Source: Rehmannia glutinosa (lineage: Eukaryota; Streptophyta; Magnoliopsida; Lamiales; Orobanchaceae). From it: a stretch of 64,000 bases of DNA. Below are positions 23,478 to 34,030 of this stretch, piece by piece. Positions within the stretch are counted from its first letter, which is position 1; every line of letters begins with the position of its first letter. Made by a program: the position numbers and the translations under genes. The notes below the pieces were generated by a model. That model saw only the letters and a list, made by a program, of their open reading frames with translations, searched no databases and was not told the DNA's origin. The DNA lies in assembly GCA_016081115.2 (NCBI GenBank), contig CM071926.1, forward strand, positions 14,335,971 to 14,399,970. Direction: 5' to 3'.

Positions 23478-25068
23478 GATGGTTATGGAAGATATTAGGA
23501 GAAATTTGAAAGATGATCTCAACCGCACGACGTTGGGAGACACTCGGGGCGGAGTTACGCAAGAAGGCACAGGCCTCCACTCCACCACCTCGGTGGAGGG
23601 CGAGGGCGCTGGTTTTTGAGGGCCGGAGGGATGGGCGACACCCATGTCCAAAGGGTAGTGTTGATTTGGGCCCAATGTTCTTTGAACAGTTGGGTGGTTT
23701 TATCAATAGGGCCATTGAGCAAAACGGAGAGACGGGCCGAGGAGATGCTTCCGCCACCAACTCCGCCTGTAGCTCCTCCTCCTGTGGTCCCTCCTCCGGT
23801 GGTTCCTCCTCCTGTGGTCCCCCCGGAGGTCGGGGAGAGAGGTCGGAGGCCTGTAGTGGCAGAAGAGGTGCACTCATCGAGGGTGGAGCCCACATCAACT
23901 GAGGATCAGGATTGGTCGGAGCGGATGGATGACCTCCATCGTGAAGTAAGGGATATTCGTCGGAGGGTGGCAGGAGCGCCGGGAGCTGCTTCAGTCCGAG
24001 TGCGGAGGGGAACTCCCTTCTCGGATGAAGTAATGGCGGATGAGCTCCCAGCCTCCTACAGAGCTCTGAGTTTTGAATACAATGGTACCACGGACCCGTG
24101 GGATCACCTCTGTCGTTTCGAGAACGCTGCTTTGCTACACAGGTTCACGGATGGGGTGATGTGCAGAGTTTTTCCTACCACTTTAACAAAATCAGCTCAG
24201 CAATGGTTCAGTCAGCTCGCCCCAGGCTCTATTAGAAATTTTGATGATTTCAGTTCGGCATTTCTTAACCAGTTCACGAGTTGCCGTAAGTACCAAAAAG
24301 CGCCCGACTGCTTAAAGCATCAAGCGCAGGGAAGGGGAAGGACTTGAGCTATATACGCAGGTTCACCGTGGCTAAATTGGAGGTACCTTCGGCTAGTCCG
24401 AGATTTTGGCTAATGCCCTAGCTCAGGGCCTGAAGGAGGGGGAGTTTTTCGAGTCTTTGGTGATAGAGCTAGCTAAGACTTTTGACGAGCTGTTAGCTCG
24501 GGCTGAGAGGTATATCAACCTCGGGAGGAGGCGAGGAAAATGAAGAGGAAGAAGGAGAGAAAAAAAGGGATAGGAAAGAAGATCGGGAGGATAAGGGATC
24601 CTGGAAGCCGAGGTCGAGGCAATGGGTGGACGGCCGAGGTACGAGAAATATATACATTTATTGTTCCTCGGGGTGAGGTGCTCATAGTTATTGAGAGACA
24701 CCCCGACCGACCGAGGTGGCAAAGGCACATCGAGGCACTAGTAAAAGCGAAGAGTAAGGAGTTCTGTAGATTTCATAATGAGTATGGGCACACGACAGAT
24801 CGGTGCACGCACCTGAGGGATGAGATCGAGCGACTCATTCAAGCAGGACATCTCAGGGAATTTGTGTACATTGATAAAAAGGAGAAAAAAAGGGAGTATA
24901 AGAGGGACAATCGGGGATATCACCAACCTCGGCGGGAGCCAGAGCATAGGGGGGGAGAAAGGGAGGAGCTACCTCCACCTCCGCCCCACCTCGGCGAGAG
25001 GTCATCCAGATGATTGTCGGAGGGCCGGCGGAAGGAGATTCGAGGCGAGCTCGGAAAAATTATGTGAG
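23478..25068 (+). pseudogene. Gypsy gag (capsid and zinc finger), frameshifted
   Basis: Gag starts near ATG 23478 and shifts frame around 23610. The retrotransposon gag domain follows at about 24030-24330 (words DELPASYRALSFEYNGTTDP, WDHLCRFENAALLHR and QQWFSQLAPGSI). After another shift it continues with an arginine-rich stretch and a Tat-type zinc finger at about 24760-24830: CRFHNEYGHTTDRCTHL, spacing C-x2-H-x4-GH-x4-C, then RDEIERLIQAGHLREFV. It is cut by the copia insertion at 25075 and resumes at 31963 toward the protease, so the copia element lies inside the gag-pol reading frame. At least two frameshifts are present. Confidence 0.88.
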
Positions 25069-25334
25069 AGCAGTTGTAAGTCCAAGCGGCTACGATAATC
25101 TAGAGGGGGGTGAATAGATTATCTCCATCTTTTCGATTATGCCCTCTTTTTCGAACAAAACAAGCCAAGACAATAATAAAGGTGTGGAATGTAAACAACA
25201 CGCGTCGATTTATAGAGCTTCACCCCACCTAGGGACTACGTGCTCTACCACCCCAAAGATATCAGGGATGGGTTTGAAAAAAATAGAATTTTATTAATTA
25301 CCAAAATTAATACAAATTCAACTTACAACACCTC

Positions 25335-25544
25335 AAGAGCACCACACTCTTCTTCAACACCACCTTTGGAGATTACCACAATCTCCCTTTGAAGATTACC
25401 ACAATCTTCCTTCAACGGCACCTTTGAAGATCACCACAATCTTCAAACTTGAAGAATACCAAATTCTTCAACACCTCAAGAGCACCACACTCTTGAAACA
25501 CCTATCACCTAGATCACCCAAGTGTATTCTTTCCACAAGAATAC
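25335..25544 (-). repeat. Row of seven micro-hairpins in the copia LTR
   Basis: Stems (+ strand) are AAGAG/CTCTT at 25335-25351, GGAGATT/AATCTCC at 25368-25386, GAAGATT/AATCTTC at 25391-25409, TTTGAAGAT/ATCTTCAAA at 25423-25447, TTGAAGAAT/ATTCTTCAA at 25449-25471, TCAAGAG/CTCTTGA at 25476-25496 and GTATTCTT/AAGAATAC at 25524-25544. Loops are CACCACA, ACCAC, ACCAC, CACCACA, ACCAA, CACCACA and TCCAC. The same row is present at 38344-38554 and 44662-44872. It lies about 215-430 nt into the predicted transcript. Confidence 0.85.
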
Positions 25545-25780
25545 TCACAAGGATGTCTTGTGTTGAATGATGACCAAAGTCAAGATTACAACTCAATAAT
25601 GAATAATACAATTTCAAAGTGCAAGTGTAATCAAGAAATGAAAGCCTAGACCTCAAGATGTGAAAGTGATAAGCTAGGCAAAATTACAACAAGAATAATA
25701 ACTATGAAGAACAAGTGTTTGCTTGGAATGTATCTTGTTGTGTTGTATCTCAATTGTTGTCTTGGTTGCTCCAAAACTTC

Positions 25781-25791
25781 CTCTATTTATA
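25781..25791 (-). promoter_or_regulatory. TATA box of copia element 1 LTR
   Basis: TATAAATAGAG on the minus strand, also conserved in the two LTRs of element 2 (38785-38795 and 45103-45113). Confidence 0.8.
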
Positions 25792-26938
25792 GGAGATGAT
25801 TGATCAAACATAGGCTCCTCTTGGGATTGAAAATCTACAGAAAAATACAATTAAAATCAAGAATATAGCTGTTAGAAATCAATCCCACAATTTAAGGAAA
25901 GTTTGTCTGCTGTCAAACGGTCAGAAATTTGTTGTCAAACTTGAGGGCGACCGGTCGCACAGAAATAGAGTTTGAAATGAACATAACAACAATTAACACG
26001 GGCGACTTTGGCCGACATAGGGTTCGACCGGGTCATCCCCTACTTTAGCTGGTCGCATACCTCACAAAAACAAAGTAGGAGTTCTGCTTTCAAAAACGAT
26101 GTTCCTGTGTATCGGCCGACAGGGTGTCAACCTGGCCGACGCCACCTGCCGACACCGGACGACCGACGGCCGACCTGGCCAATTACTAATCCGTCTCATC
26201 TTTTTGTTCCAAAATTCATCTTCAGGTACGGGTTGCCCTATAGGGCGACCGGTTTACCTCGAGACATAAATGTTGTCCAAATATTGTCGAAAATAAACCT
26301 CAAGAAATACTCTAAAAATTTAGTAAAAATATTTTAACCGATCGGGAGTATTTAGACAACATTTAGGAACTTTGTTTTGAAGTAGAAACTTATAAACATA
26401 AAATCATTAAAAGTGTTGTCCAATTTTATTTAAAATAAAACTTGAAGAAATACTCCGAATAAATAGTAAAAACATTTTAAACCGATCGGGAGTATTTAGA
26501 CAACATTTAGGAACTTTGTTTTGAAGTAGAAACTTATAAACATAAAATCATTAAAATTGTTGTCCAATTTTATTTAAAATAAAACTTGAAGAAATACTCC
26601 GAATAAATAGTAAAAATATTTTAAATCATTTAGGAGTATTTGGACAACAATTAAAAACATTGTTTTGGTGTAAAAATAAAATCATCAAAATTAAGATAAA
26701 AACATGTATCAAACAATCTCCCCCTTTTTGATGATTACAAACCAAAACAATTTTTAGAAATATTAGGAGGATAAATTTTAAAATGATTTTCCTAAGAAAA
26801 ACATCTAACCGTTTTAGAAGCGACTAAAATTTCCAAAATACATAAGCAACCAAATAATGGAGTGAATATATTCAAGAATAAGCACAAGCTCCCCCTATCA
26901 ACAAGCACATCAAGAGTAATGAACAACTAATCAACCAC

Positions 26939-27134
26939 AAGCTAAAAGCTTAGCTTTTACATATTGTACTAAAGTACAAGAGCTTAAAAGCTCCCCTGTC
27001 AACAAAACACCATTAGTCAAGTATATAAAATCATCATACAACAATTTGACTAAGTATAGTCCACAACTTGAGGCTTTAAAAAGCCGTAGCTTATAGCTTT
27101 TATATCGAGCTTTTTATTAGCTTCTTTGAGCTAA
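26939..27134 (-). repeat. Second hairpin row, inside the copia 3' end
   Basis: AAGCTAA/TTAGCTT (26939-26956), TTGTAC/GTACAA (26964-26979), GAGCT/AGCTC (26980-26993), GACTA/TAGTC (27048-27061), GGCTT/AAGCC (27072-27085) and TTAGCT/AGCTAA (27117-27134), mostly with 4-nt loops such as TAAA. Element 2 has a matching row at about 39815-40015 with several different stems. It sits just inside the 3' LTR. Confidence 0.7.
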
Positions 27135-28169
27135 CGAGCCAATTTCCTGTTTCTCCCCCTTTGGAATCATCAAAAAGAGTGTTAGGATGATAAAAATATT
27201 ATACAAGTATATCAAAGTGCGCTTAGAATAAGATTTATCAACCATTGAAAAAATTAGGCTTAGAATCCGAAGAAATGGGAGAAATATATTATGAAAAATC
27301 CATAAGCTCGTTTTGTTTGCCAAGACATGATCTCAATGAATATTTAAGATATTTGAAAATGTGAGAATCATGTAGGTGATGAATTTTTCATTGAAACATT
27401 TTATCGAACACTTGGCGGGCGTTAAAAATAGAAGAAGGTGTATATAGCCCTTGTAAAATATATTAAGCCAAGTTTTCATCACCAAAAGCAAATTTTCAAG
27501 ATATATCCAACAAATAAAAGGCCCAACAAAGTAAATTCTCAAGGGTTCGACCCAATTGAGATAATTTTAGCCAAAAAGATCAAGTTATTACGAATGCGAT
27601 CAAGCAAAATTTTAAAGAACCATCAAGTAGCTCACATCATCAAGCAATGCATATAAGACATTACAAATGTCCCAAATATCCATCTAAACAAAATAATCAA
27701 GGCATCACAAATGCATTTAAGCAAAAATTAAAAGAAGCACTTTTACCATCAAGTACTTCATACCAATTATCAAACAATGCCAAATAGAGTATTTTTACCA
27801 TCAAATACTCTAACAAGGCCAATACCACAATAGTCAAAAGCTACTAGCATTCTTGCTAGTTCATCCCTTTTAAGAAAAAACAAGCAAATCTTATTAGTGC
27901 AATAGAGTTGTACAATATAGTTCATAAGACTACAAAGCAACAAGGACAAGGTAAAAAGTGCTAAGATAAACAAGGGGTAGGGACATCAATCCTCATCCGA
28001 AGAGAAGCAAGCCGCGAGAATAAGCTCTTTGATGAATTTCTTCAATTTTCCCATAGATTTTTTCAATCTAGAATTTTCTCCCTTCACAACCCGGAGCTCT
28101 TTTCTAAGAGATGCAACATCTCTAAATGTCTCTCTTTCCACCTTTTCCATTCTCTCTTTGAGATTCAAA

Positions 28170-29382
28170 TCATCAACATCCGGTTCATTTTCTCCATCCT
28201 CTCCCTCATTTCCTTCATATTATTCCTCCCTAACTTCTTGTTCCTCTTCTCCATACTCTTCTACCTCATCTTCTTGTTCCTCTTCTTGTTCTTCGACATT
28301 ACCTCTTCCAATATTTTCAACCTCATTGTCATTAAAGAAGTCATCCCGAGGTTGTTGTGGATTTCGAGCACGCCCTAGCGGCTTTGGTGGGAACCCGTGG
28401 TAAATTCTCACGCATTCTTACCATTTGTAGAATGTTGGCATTATCATAGTCATTATGACGAATTTCGCATTCATTTCATTTTTCGGGTAGCCCGATAGGT
28501 ATAGTAGTCGATGATCAAATTTCCCAACATATATTTTTTTCTTAGTAAGTTCTTCTTGGTTCCGACAAATAATACACAAAAATAGCTCCATAATTAACTC
28601 TTTCTCCTCGGATAATCTTATAGGTAAGAAAGAGTTCGAGATTACTCGAAAGTTTTACTTCTTTTCCACAAACACAATAGGAGCAAATAATTGATACAAT
28701 CCGATAATTTGGCGGCATTGCCGAGAAGGTTACTTAGGAAACACTCCTAAAAATGTTTTTACCTCATAAAGTGAAACACCAAAATATCATCGCCCCAATG
28801 AGCGCAATCCACATTAACAACTCCATCATTCGGCACATTAAAATGATTACAAATATCGGCCAATGTCCACAAAAAATGCCTACCATTAACAAATGTATGA
28901 CGTTCCAATGGATTATCTTCCGTAGCATCAACAATCCACATATTTGCATAGAAAAATTTTATAAGCTCGGCATCATAATGCAAACAAGGATTATCCCATA
29001 ATGAGACCCAACCTTGAATTTCAATGTAAGCCCTAATTTTTGGATATTCATCATGAAAGGCCAAAAATCGAACCATACGAGTGCAAGCAATTTTCTTATC
29101 GTTCAACCCAATGTTTTTATAGTGCTCCTCCGCAAGTTTATTTAGAAATCGAAATCTATTGGCTCTAGAGGAGGCTCGTGAGAGAAGTGATAACTTAATT
29201 GAGTCCCAATGAATATTTGATTTTGATATCCCGGCTCTCAATTCAACAATCTCTTCTTTCGTAAACCGGTTTTGATTATCTCTTTGTGGAATATCATCTT
29301 GTTGGGGTTGAGGAAGATTCTCCCTTTGCTTCCTTCTCCTCTTTTGAGGATTTCGTCCGGTGAAATTTCTTGGTGGTGCCAT
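28170..29382 (-). CDS. Copia element 1 second ORF (envelope-position or plant-transposon-protein-like)
   Basis: An ATG at 29382 opens a frame of 207 residues to 28759. It has a basic, glutamine-rich N-terminus (MAPPRNFTGRNPQKRRRKQR) followed by a folded-looking region with FLNKLAEEHYKNIGLNDKKI, the WVSLWDNPCLHYDAELIKFFYANM neighbourhood and HFLWTLADICNHFNVPNDG. This resembles the 'putative plant transposon protein' family often found downstream of pol in LTR elements. Broken frames from 28700 to 28170 add an acidic (Glu-rich) stretch and a coiled-coil-like Lys/Glu tail. By position it corresponds to the extra envelope-like ORF of SIRE elements. Its function is unknown. Element 2 has lost it. 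Confidence 0.6.
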
Positions 29383-30199
29383 ATTTGTAAGATTCTTGCA
29401 AAATGGAGTGGATTAGCAACAAGAATCACAAAATTTGATGAAGAAATGAAGATTATATGAAAAGGGGGAAATATTCGTTGAACAAGTGGTTTGAGAAATT
29501 TTTGTGTTTGTTTGAAAATGAAGAATAGGCACGTTTTAAGCCAAAAATAAGCTGGGCGACCGGCCGAGGTAGGTGTGACCGGTCGACGTGCGTGGCACTT
29601 GGCCCCCCGCTGACCGCCCCAAAGGCAATTTTCCAAACCTGCATTTTCCAAAATACGATTTTTCACCCCAAAAGTTTAAAAACTTTGCAAAAAGGTATTT
29701 ATGGACTAAATCCAACATATACAAGTTTTGAGAAAACATATATTCGAGAAAATGAGATTTTACGAGTAGTGCCCTTTTGAAAAAAAAACACAAAGTCATT
29801 TAGTGGCACTAAAAGGGATGAAATGAAATAGTTTTGAAAGATAAGTGCATAAACAATACAAGAACAAAATATCGAAGTTCTAAGAATAATACGAGTGAAC
29901 ATACCTCGATGGTTTAAGAATCTCTTAGATGAAGTAATAAACGATAGCCATTGAATAGAGATATATAACCTACACAATTCTTTAAACAAATTTTGCACAA
30001 GATATGATAGCACAAGTGTAGGCCAAACAACAAGATATAACAAGTAGGCTGATGATAAATCAATTAAGTCTAAGCAAATACATAAGAGTTAAATATAAGC
30101 ATCATACAAGGTCTCATTTTTCAAAAAAAAAATTTAAAACCACAAATATATATTGAAGACCTTAATTTTAAAATTATGAAAACTCATTTTGCAATTTAG

Positions 30200-31600
30200 A
30201 CACAAATAAAAACATACAAAAAAATAAAATGCATATTTAAATATGGAGATACGGTTTACCAATTTTGCCATTTCCATGGGTTGTGCCTTTCCCATTTTTG
30301 ATGATATCTTCCCCTTTGAAAATCATCTTGTTGATGATAGCTTCTCCAATTGTTCCAAGGATTATGTCTTTTCCATTGTTGATAATTTCTTCTTGGAAAT
30401 TCATTGTGGTGATATCTTCTCCTTTGATCAAACGAGATGGTCATTTGATGTCTTCTTGGTGATATGAATTTTCTTCGATTATTATTTCGCAGGTACCTAA
30501 TATAACATTGTTTTGTGGTACCTCAAGTGTTTGGGTCCTTTGGGATTAGTCTTGAGACTTTTAGGTCTCCAACAATAATTAGAGCTATTTCTAGCCCGAC
30601 AATTATTTACCGTATGACCCTTTTTACCACAATAGAAGCATGTAATAATTCTAGAAGTGTAATGACCAACATGCTTAGAGACTTGACTAATTTTTATATT
30701 ATTAACAACATTAGGCTTATGGTCAAGTCCTTGTTTTAATTTATCACAACTATGAACATCAACAATATTGGTCATTTTATCGGTAAGACTAAGTTGGATT
30801 TTGATAAATCCTTTTTCATGCAATTAATATCTTCAACAAGAGTACTATTTTCTTTTTCAAGGATTCTAACCTTATCAAGAGTGGTGGTGTGAGCACATGA
30901 TAGTGATTCATAGGAAATAAATAAACTATCCTTATCATTTTTCAAAACATTGAATTCCTTTTTTCAAATTTTTGTACTTAACAAGTAAACTTTGGAATTC
31001 ATTTTGAAGGCCATCAAAATCATTTTGCAAATCACTATAATCATTTTGTATAACAATATCATAGGAAGTAGAGGGTTTAAGACATACCTCGTTTTCTTCT
31101 TCGATGCCCATAAAACATTGTTCAACTACTTCATAGTTGGAAGTTGTAAAAGGTTTGTTCCTTAGATTTGACCTTGTATCCCTTTGAGAAGTAGATGCTT
31201 TTGAGTTGCTCCTATAATTTGCATATACTTCTTGAATGGCTTCTAATTTTTGCCATACTTCATGAGCCGATCGAATTCCTACGATATGATCAAATTCCAA
31301 ATTGGTAAGTGAACAATATAAATATTGAGAGCTTTACCATTTAAGGAGATGATTTTCTTTTCTTCATCATTGAGCTCCTTGAGAGCTTTGGAGGTGTATG
31401 GTGTGTCTTTCATCGGAATGGATTCTCCATTGATGACGATGTTCCAAATATCGAACCCGCAAGCTTGTAAATAACATTCCATTCTTTCTTTCCAAAATGT
31501 AAAATTTTTGGAATCAAACCGAGGTGGCTTAGTGGTGGAGGTGCGGAAAGATGAGCTTCATTCGTAGCCGACGATCGTTCCTCTTCACTCGTGATGTGAA
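30200..31600 (-). pseudogene. Copia element 1 gag, broken
   Basis: Read on the minus strand. The N-terminal gag region (31482 downward: MECYLQACGFDIWNIVINGE, then LNDEEKKIISLNGKAL, then SAHEVWQKLEAIQEVYAN) is followed by coiled-coil stretches near 30940-31080. A zinc knuckle CFYCGKKGHTVNNC (C-x2-C-x4-H-x4-C) lies at about 30600-30650, and then a basic/aromatic tail rich in RRYHHNE-type words. Frameshifts at about 31320, 30960 and 30800 break it. The same gag, with different breaks, is in element 2 at 42900-44380. Confidence 0.85.
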
Positions 31601-31617
31601 ACGAGCTTGCCAAAGAG

Positions 31618-31962
31618 TTTGTTTTGAAGTAGAAACTTATAAACATAAAATCATTAAAAGTGTTGTCCAATTTTATTTAAAATAAAACTTGAAGAAATAC
31701 TCCGAATAAATAGTAAAAACATTTTAAACCGATCGGGAGTATTTAGACAACATTTAGGAACTTTGTTTTGAAGTAGAAACTTATAAACATAAAATCATTA
31801 AAAGTGTTGTCCAATTTTATTTAAAATAAAACTTGAAGAAATACTCCGAATAAATAGTAAAAACATTTTAAATCATTTAGGAGTATTTGGACAACAATTA
31901 AAAACATTGTTTTGGTGTAAAAATAAAATCATCAAAATTAAGATAAAAACATGTATCAAATA
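31618..31962 (-). repeat. Copia element 1, truncated 5' LTR
   Basis: Only the outer 345 bp remain, ending TATCAAATA where the family has TATCAAACA. The inner join at 31617-31621 is TTTG, shared by the gag leader (AGAGTTTGGCTC in element 2) and the LTR (AACTTTGTTTTG). This points to a microhomology deletion that removed about 1.3 kb of LTR, including the TATA box and hairpin row, together with the primer site. Confidence 0.85.
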
Positions 31963-32520
31963 GCAGCGGCACCAGATCGGGTGCAAGAGCGGTGAAAGTG
32001 GAGCAGTGCCGGGTCGGGGCCGAGTATCCAATTGGGGCCGGAGGATAGCAAGTGGTATCGTGACACCTCATAGCAATGCTCTTGTGATCACGGCGACGAT
32101 CTCTAATTATGATATGCAACGAGTATTTGTGGATACAGGAGCTCGGCGGACATCCTATTCTATGATTGCTACAGGAAGATGGATCTCCAGGTCAGCCTGG
32201 AGACGGTGGACACGGCGCTGGTCGGGTTCGCTGGAGGAGTGATACAACCAATAGGTATGATTTCTTTACATGTCTCTTTGGGTAAGGAGCCTAATCGCAA
32301 AACTAGGATGATTCGATTTTTGATAGTAGATGCTCCTTCTACGTACAATGCTATGTTGGGTAGACCATCACTAAATGTTTTTCAAGCTGTGGTGTCGGTC
32401 TACCATTTGAAAATGAAGTTCCCTGTGGGGGAAGAAGTAAGAGAGGTCGGTGGAGATCAGTATATGGCTAGGAGGTTATATGTAGAGAGTATTCAGAAGG
32501 CGGAGAGGGGGTGTGTTTTT
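31963..32520 (+). pseudogene. Gypsy protease, frameshifted
   Basis: The gag-pol frame resumes after the copia element. The aspartic protease core is at about 32060-32240: NALVITATISNYDMQRVFVD then DTG at 32132-32140, with a frameshift just after it. The next frame holds GMISLHVSLG, FLIVDAPSTYNAMLGRPSLN, typical of retropepsin flaps of Tat elements. The downstream part runs into the RT. Confidence 0.82.
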
Positions 32521-33430
32521 TATGACGATAGAAATAGAGACAAGCTCATTAGGTTGGACGAGCCGGTGGAGCATGTCCAACCTAATGAGGAGATGATGAT
32601 GGTCGAGCTGGTGCCAGGCGACCCTGACAAGGTCACCAAGATCGGGAAAGGATTATCTGATGAGTTAAGGGAAGAACTGGTGAGGTTTCTAAGGAGCAAT
32701 GTGGATGTGTTTGCTTGGACAGCGGAAGACCTGGTGGGGATTGATCCGAGCATTGCTGAGCACAGGCTCAATGTCAATCCGTCGTACAAGCCGGTGAAAC
32801 AAAAGAAAAGAAATTTTGGTCCGAAGAAAGATGCAATAATTCGAGCGGAGGTGCAGAGGTTGTTGAAAGCAGGGCATATCAAAAAAATCCAATTTCCAGA
32901 ATGGCTATCCAATGCAGTGTTGGTACCAAAAACAGAGGATGATTGGCGTATGTGTGTGGATTTTAGGGACTTGAACCGAGCCCGCCCAAAGGATTACTAT
33001 CCATTGCCCCGAATCGATCGACTTGTGGATTCGACGTCGGGTGCGAATCGCTAGTATGATGGATGCATCACAAGGCTATCACCAGATCAAACTAGCAGAG
33101 GAGGACCAAAAGAGGGTGAGCTTCACCACCTCTTTTGGCACCTTTTGTTACGTAGTAATGCCATTCGGGTTGAAGAACGCGGTGCCACATACCGCAGGTT
33201 AGTGGACAAGATGTTTGGGGGCAAAAGGCGAAACATGGAAGTATACGTGGATGATATGTTGGTCAAAAGTATGAAGGTCGGGGACCATGTGCGTGACTTG
33301 GCCGAGACATTTGACACTTTGAGAAAGTACAGATGAAGCTCAACCCTAAGAAATGTGCTTTCGGGGTGAGGTCGGGAAAGTTTTTGGGATACATGGTAAC
33401 GGACAAAGGAATAGAGGCCAATCAGGAGAA
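32521..33430 (+). pseudogene. Gypsy reverse transcriptase, frameshifted
   Basis: The frame from 32179 to 33054 carries the RT N-terminus (LRSNVDVFAWTAEDLVGIDP, EHRLNVNPSYKPVKQKKRNF, WRMCVDFRDLNRARPKDYYP). A shift near 33045 leads to DASQGYHQIKLAEEDQKRVS and FGTFCYVVMPFGLKNA, and a further shift near 33170 leads to the catalytic YVDD at 33244-33255 and the thumb (LNPKKCAFGV, KFLGYMVTDKGIEANQEK). The catalytic aspartates are present but the reading frame is broken at least twice. Confidence 0.88.
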
Positions 33431-34030
33431 GGTCGAGCCATTAGAGAGATGGCACCACCTCGGGATGCCAAGGATGTGCAATGTTTGTGTCGGCCAGCAC
33501 TCCGAATCGATTTATTTCGCGCCTCGCTGGAGAGAGGAGTTTGCACTTCTTCAAAGTGTTGAGGATGGCCAAAAAGTTTGCTTGGGATGAGGATTGCCGT
33601 AAAGCTTTGAGGATTTAAAAACTATTTGGCCGATCGTCACTACTAACTAAGCCATTGCCAGGTGAGCTCCTTATACCTCTACCTTCGGTAGGAGAACAAG
33701 GTGTTAGCACGGTCCCGATCGGGGAAGAGAGATCGATTCGCAGGCCGGTATATTAAGTCGAAGGTTTTGAGGAATGCCGAGCTGCAGATGCGGAGATCGA
33801 GAAGGCGGGCTTTGGCTTGGTGGTGATCGCAAGGAGACTTCGGCCGTATTTTCTCTCACACAAGGTAATCGTCCGAACTAATCTTCCATTGAGAAATGTG
33901 ATGAGCAAGCCCGAGGTAGTAGGGAGGCTAGTAAAGTGGGCTATTGAATTGAGCGAGTACGATATTGAGTTCGAAAACAGTCAACCATTAAAGCTCAGCT
34001 TTGACATTTTGTTCAAGAATCGATAAGGGA
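33431..34030 (+). pseudogene. Gypsy RNase H (first), degenerate
   Basis: After the RT thumb the sequence is heavily eroded. Recognisable parts are ARRLRPYFLSHKVIVRTNLP and RLVKWAIELSEYDIEFE (33830-34000), the C-terminal half of the usual retrotransposon RNase H. The first acidic motif is not readable. Confidence 0.65.

Larger units (their letters stand above)
25075..26715 (-). repeat. Copia element 1, complete 3' LTR
   Basis: 1641 bp from TGTAAGTCC to ATCAAACA on the + strand. Read on the minus strand: tandem units of about 143 bp in U3 (26270-26690), palindromic CGACCGGTCG sites (25947-25958 perfect, 26245-26253 partial), a TATA box TATAAATAGAG (25781-25791), then in the transcribed part a row of seven small hairpins (25335-25544). 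Next to it at 26716 is the polypurine tract AAAAAGGGGGAGAT on the minus strand. Confidence 0.9.
25075..31962 (-). mobile_element. SIRE/Maximus-like Ty1/copia element 1, pol deleted
   Basis: A complete insertion on the minus strand with a 5-bp duplication GCAGT (25070-25074) / GCAGC (31963-31967). The left LTR (3' LTR) is whole. The right LTR (5' LTR) keeps only its outer 345 bp, and the primer site is lost. The internal part has gag near the right end and a second ORF near the left, in the place where SIRE elements carry an envelope-like gene. No reverse transcriptase or integrase motif is seen, so pol is deleted and this copy is non-autonomous. It shares LTR, gag and 3' region with element 2. 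Confidence 0.88.

Noticed and set aside
23257..23898. 213-codon minus-strand frame across the gypsy LTR and gag leader
   Set aside because: It is the antisense shadow of the LTR/gag start, crosses the LTR boundary and primer site, and is proline/serine-rich only because the + strand is GC-rich.
25335..25544. CRISPR-like array of spaced repeats
   Set aside because: Units are short palindromes of varying stem and spacing inside a plant LTR; no constant repeat or spacers and no cas genes.
28029..28403. 124-codon + strand serine/phenylalanine-rich frame
   Set aside because: Antisense shadow of the acidic and coiled-coil tail of the copia second ORF.
32520..32912. 130-codon minus-strand frame in the gypsy RT region
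   Set aside because: Antisense shadow of the conserved RT coding frame.
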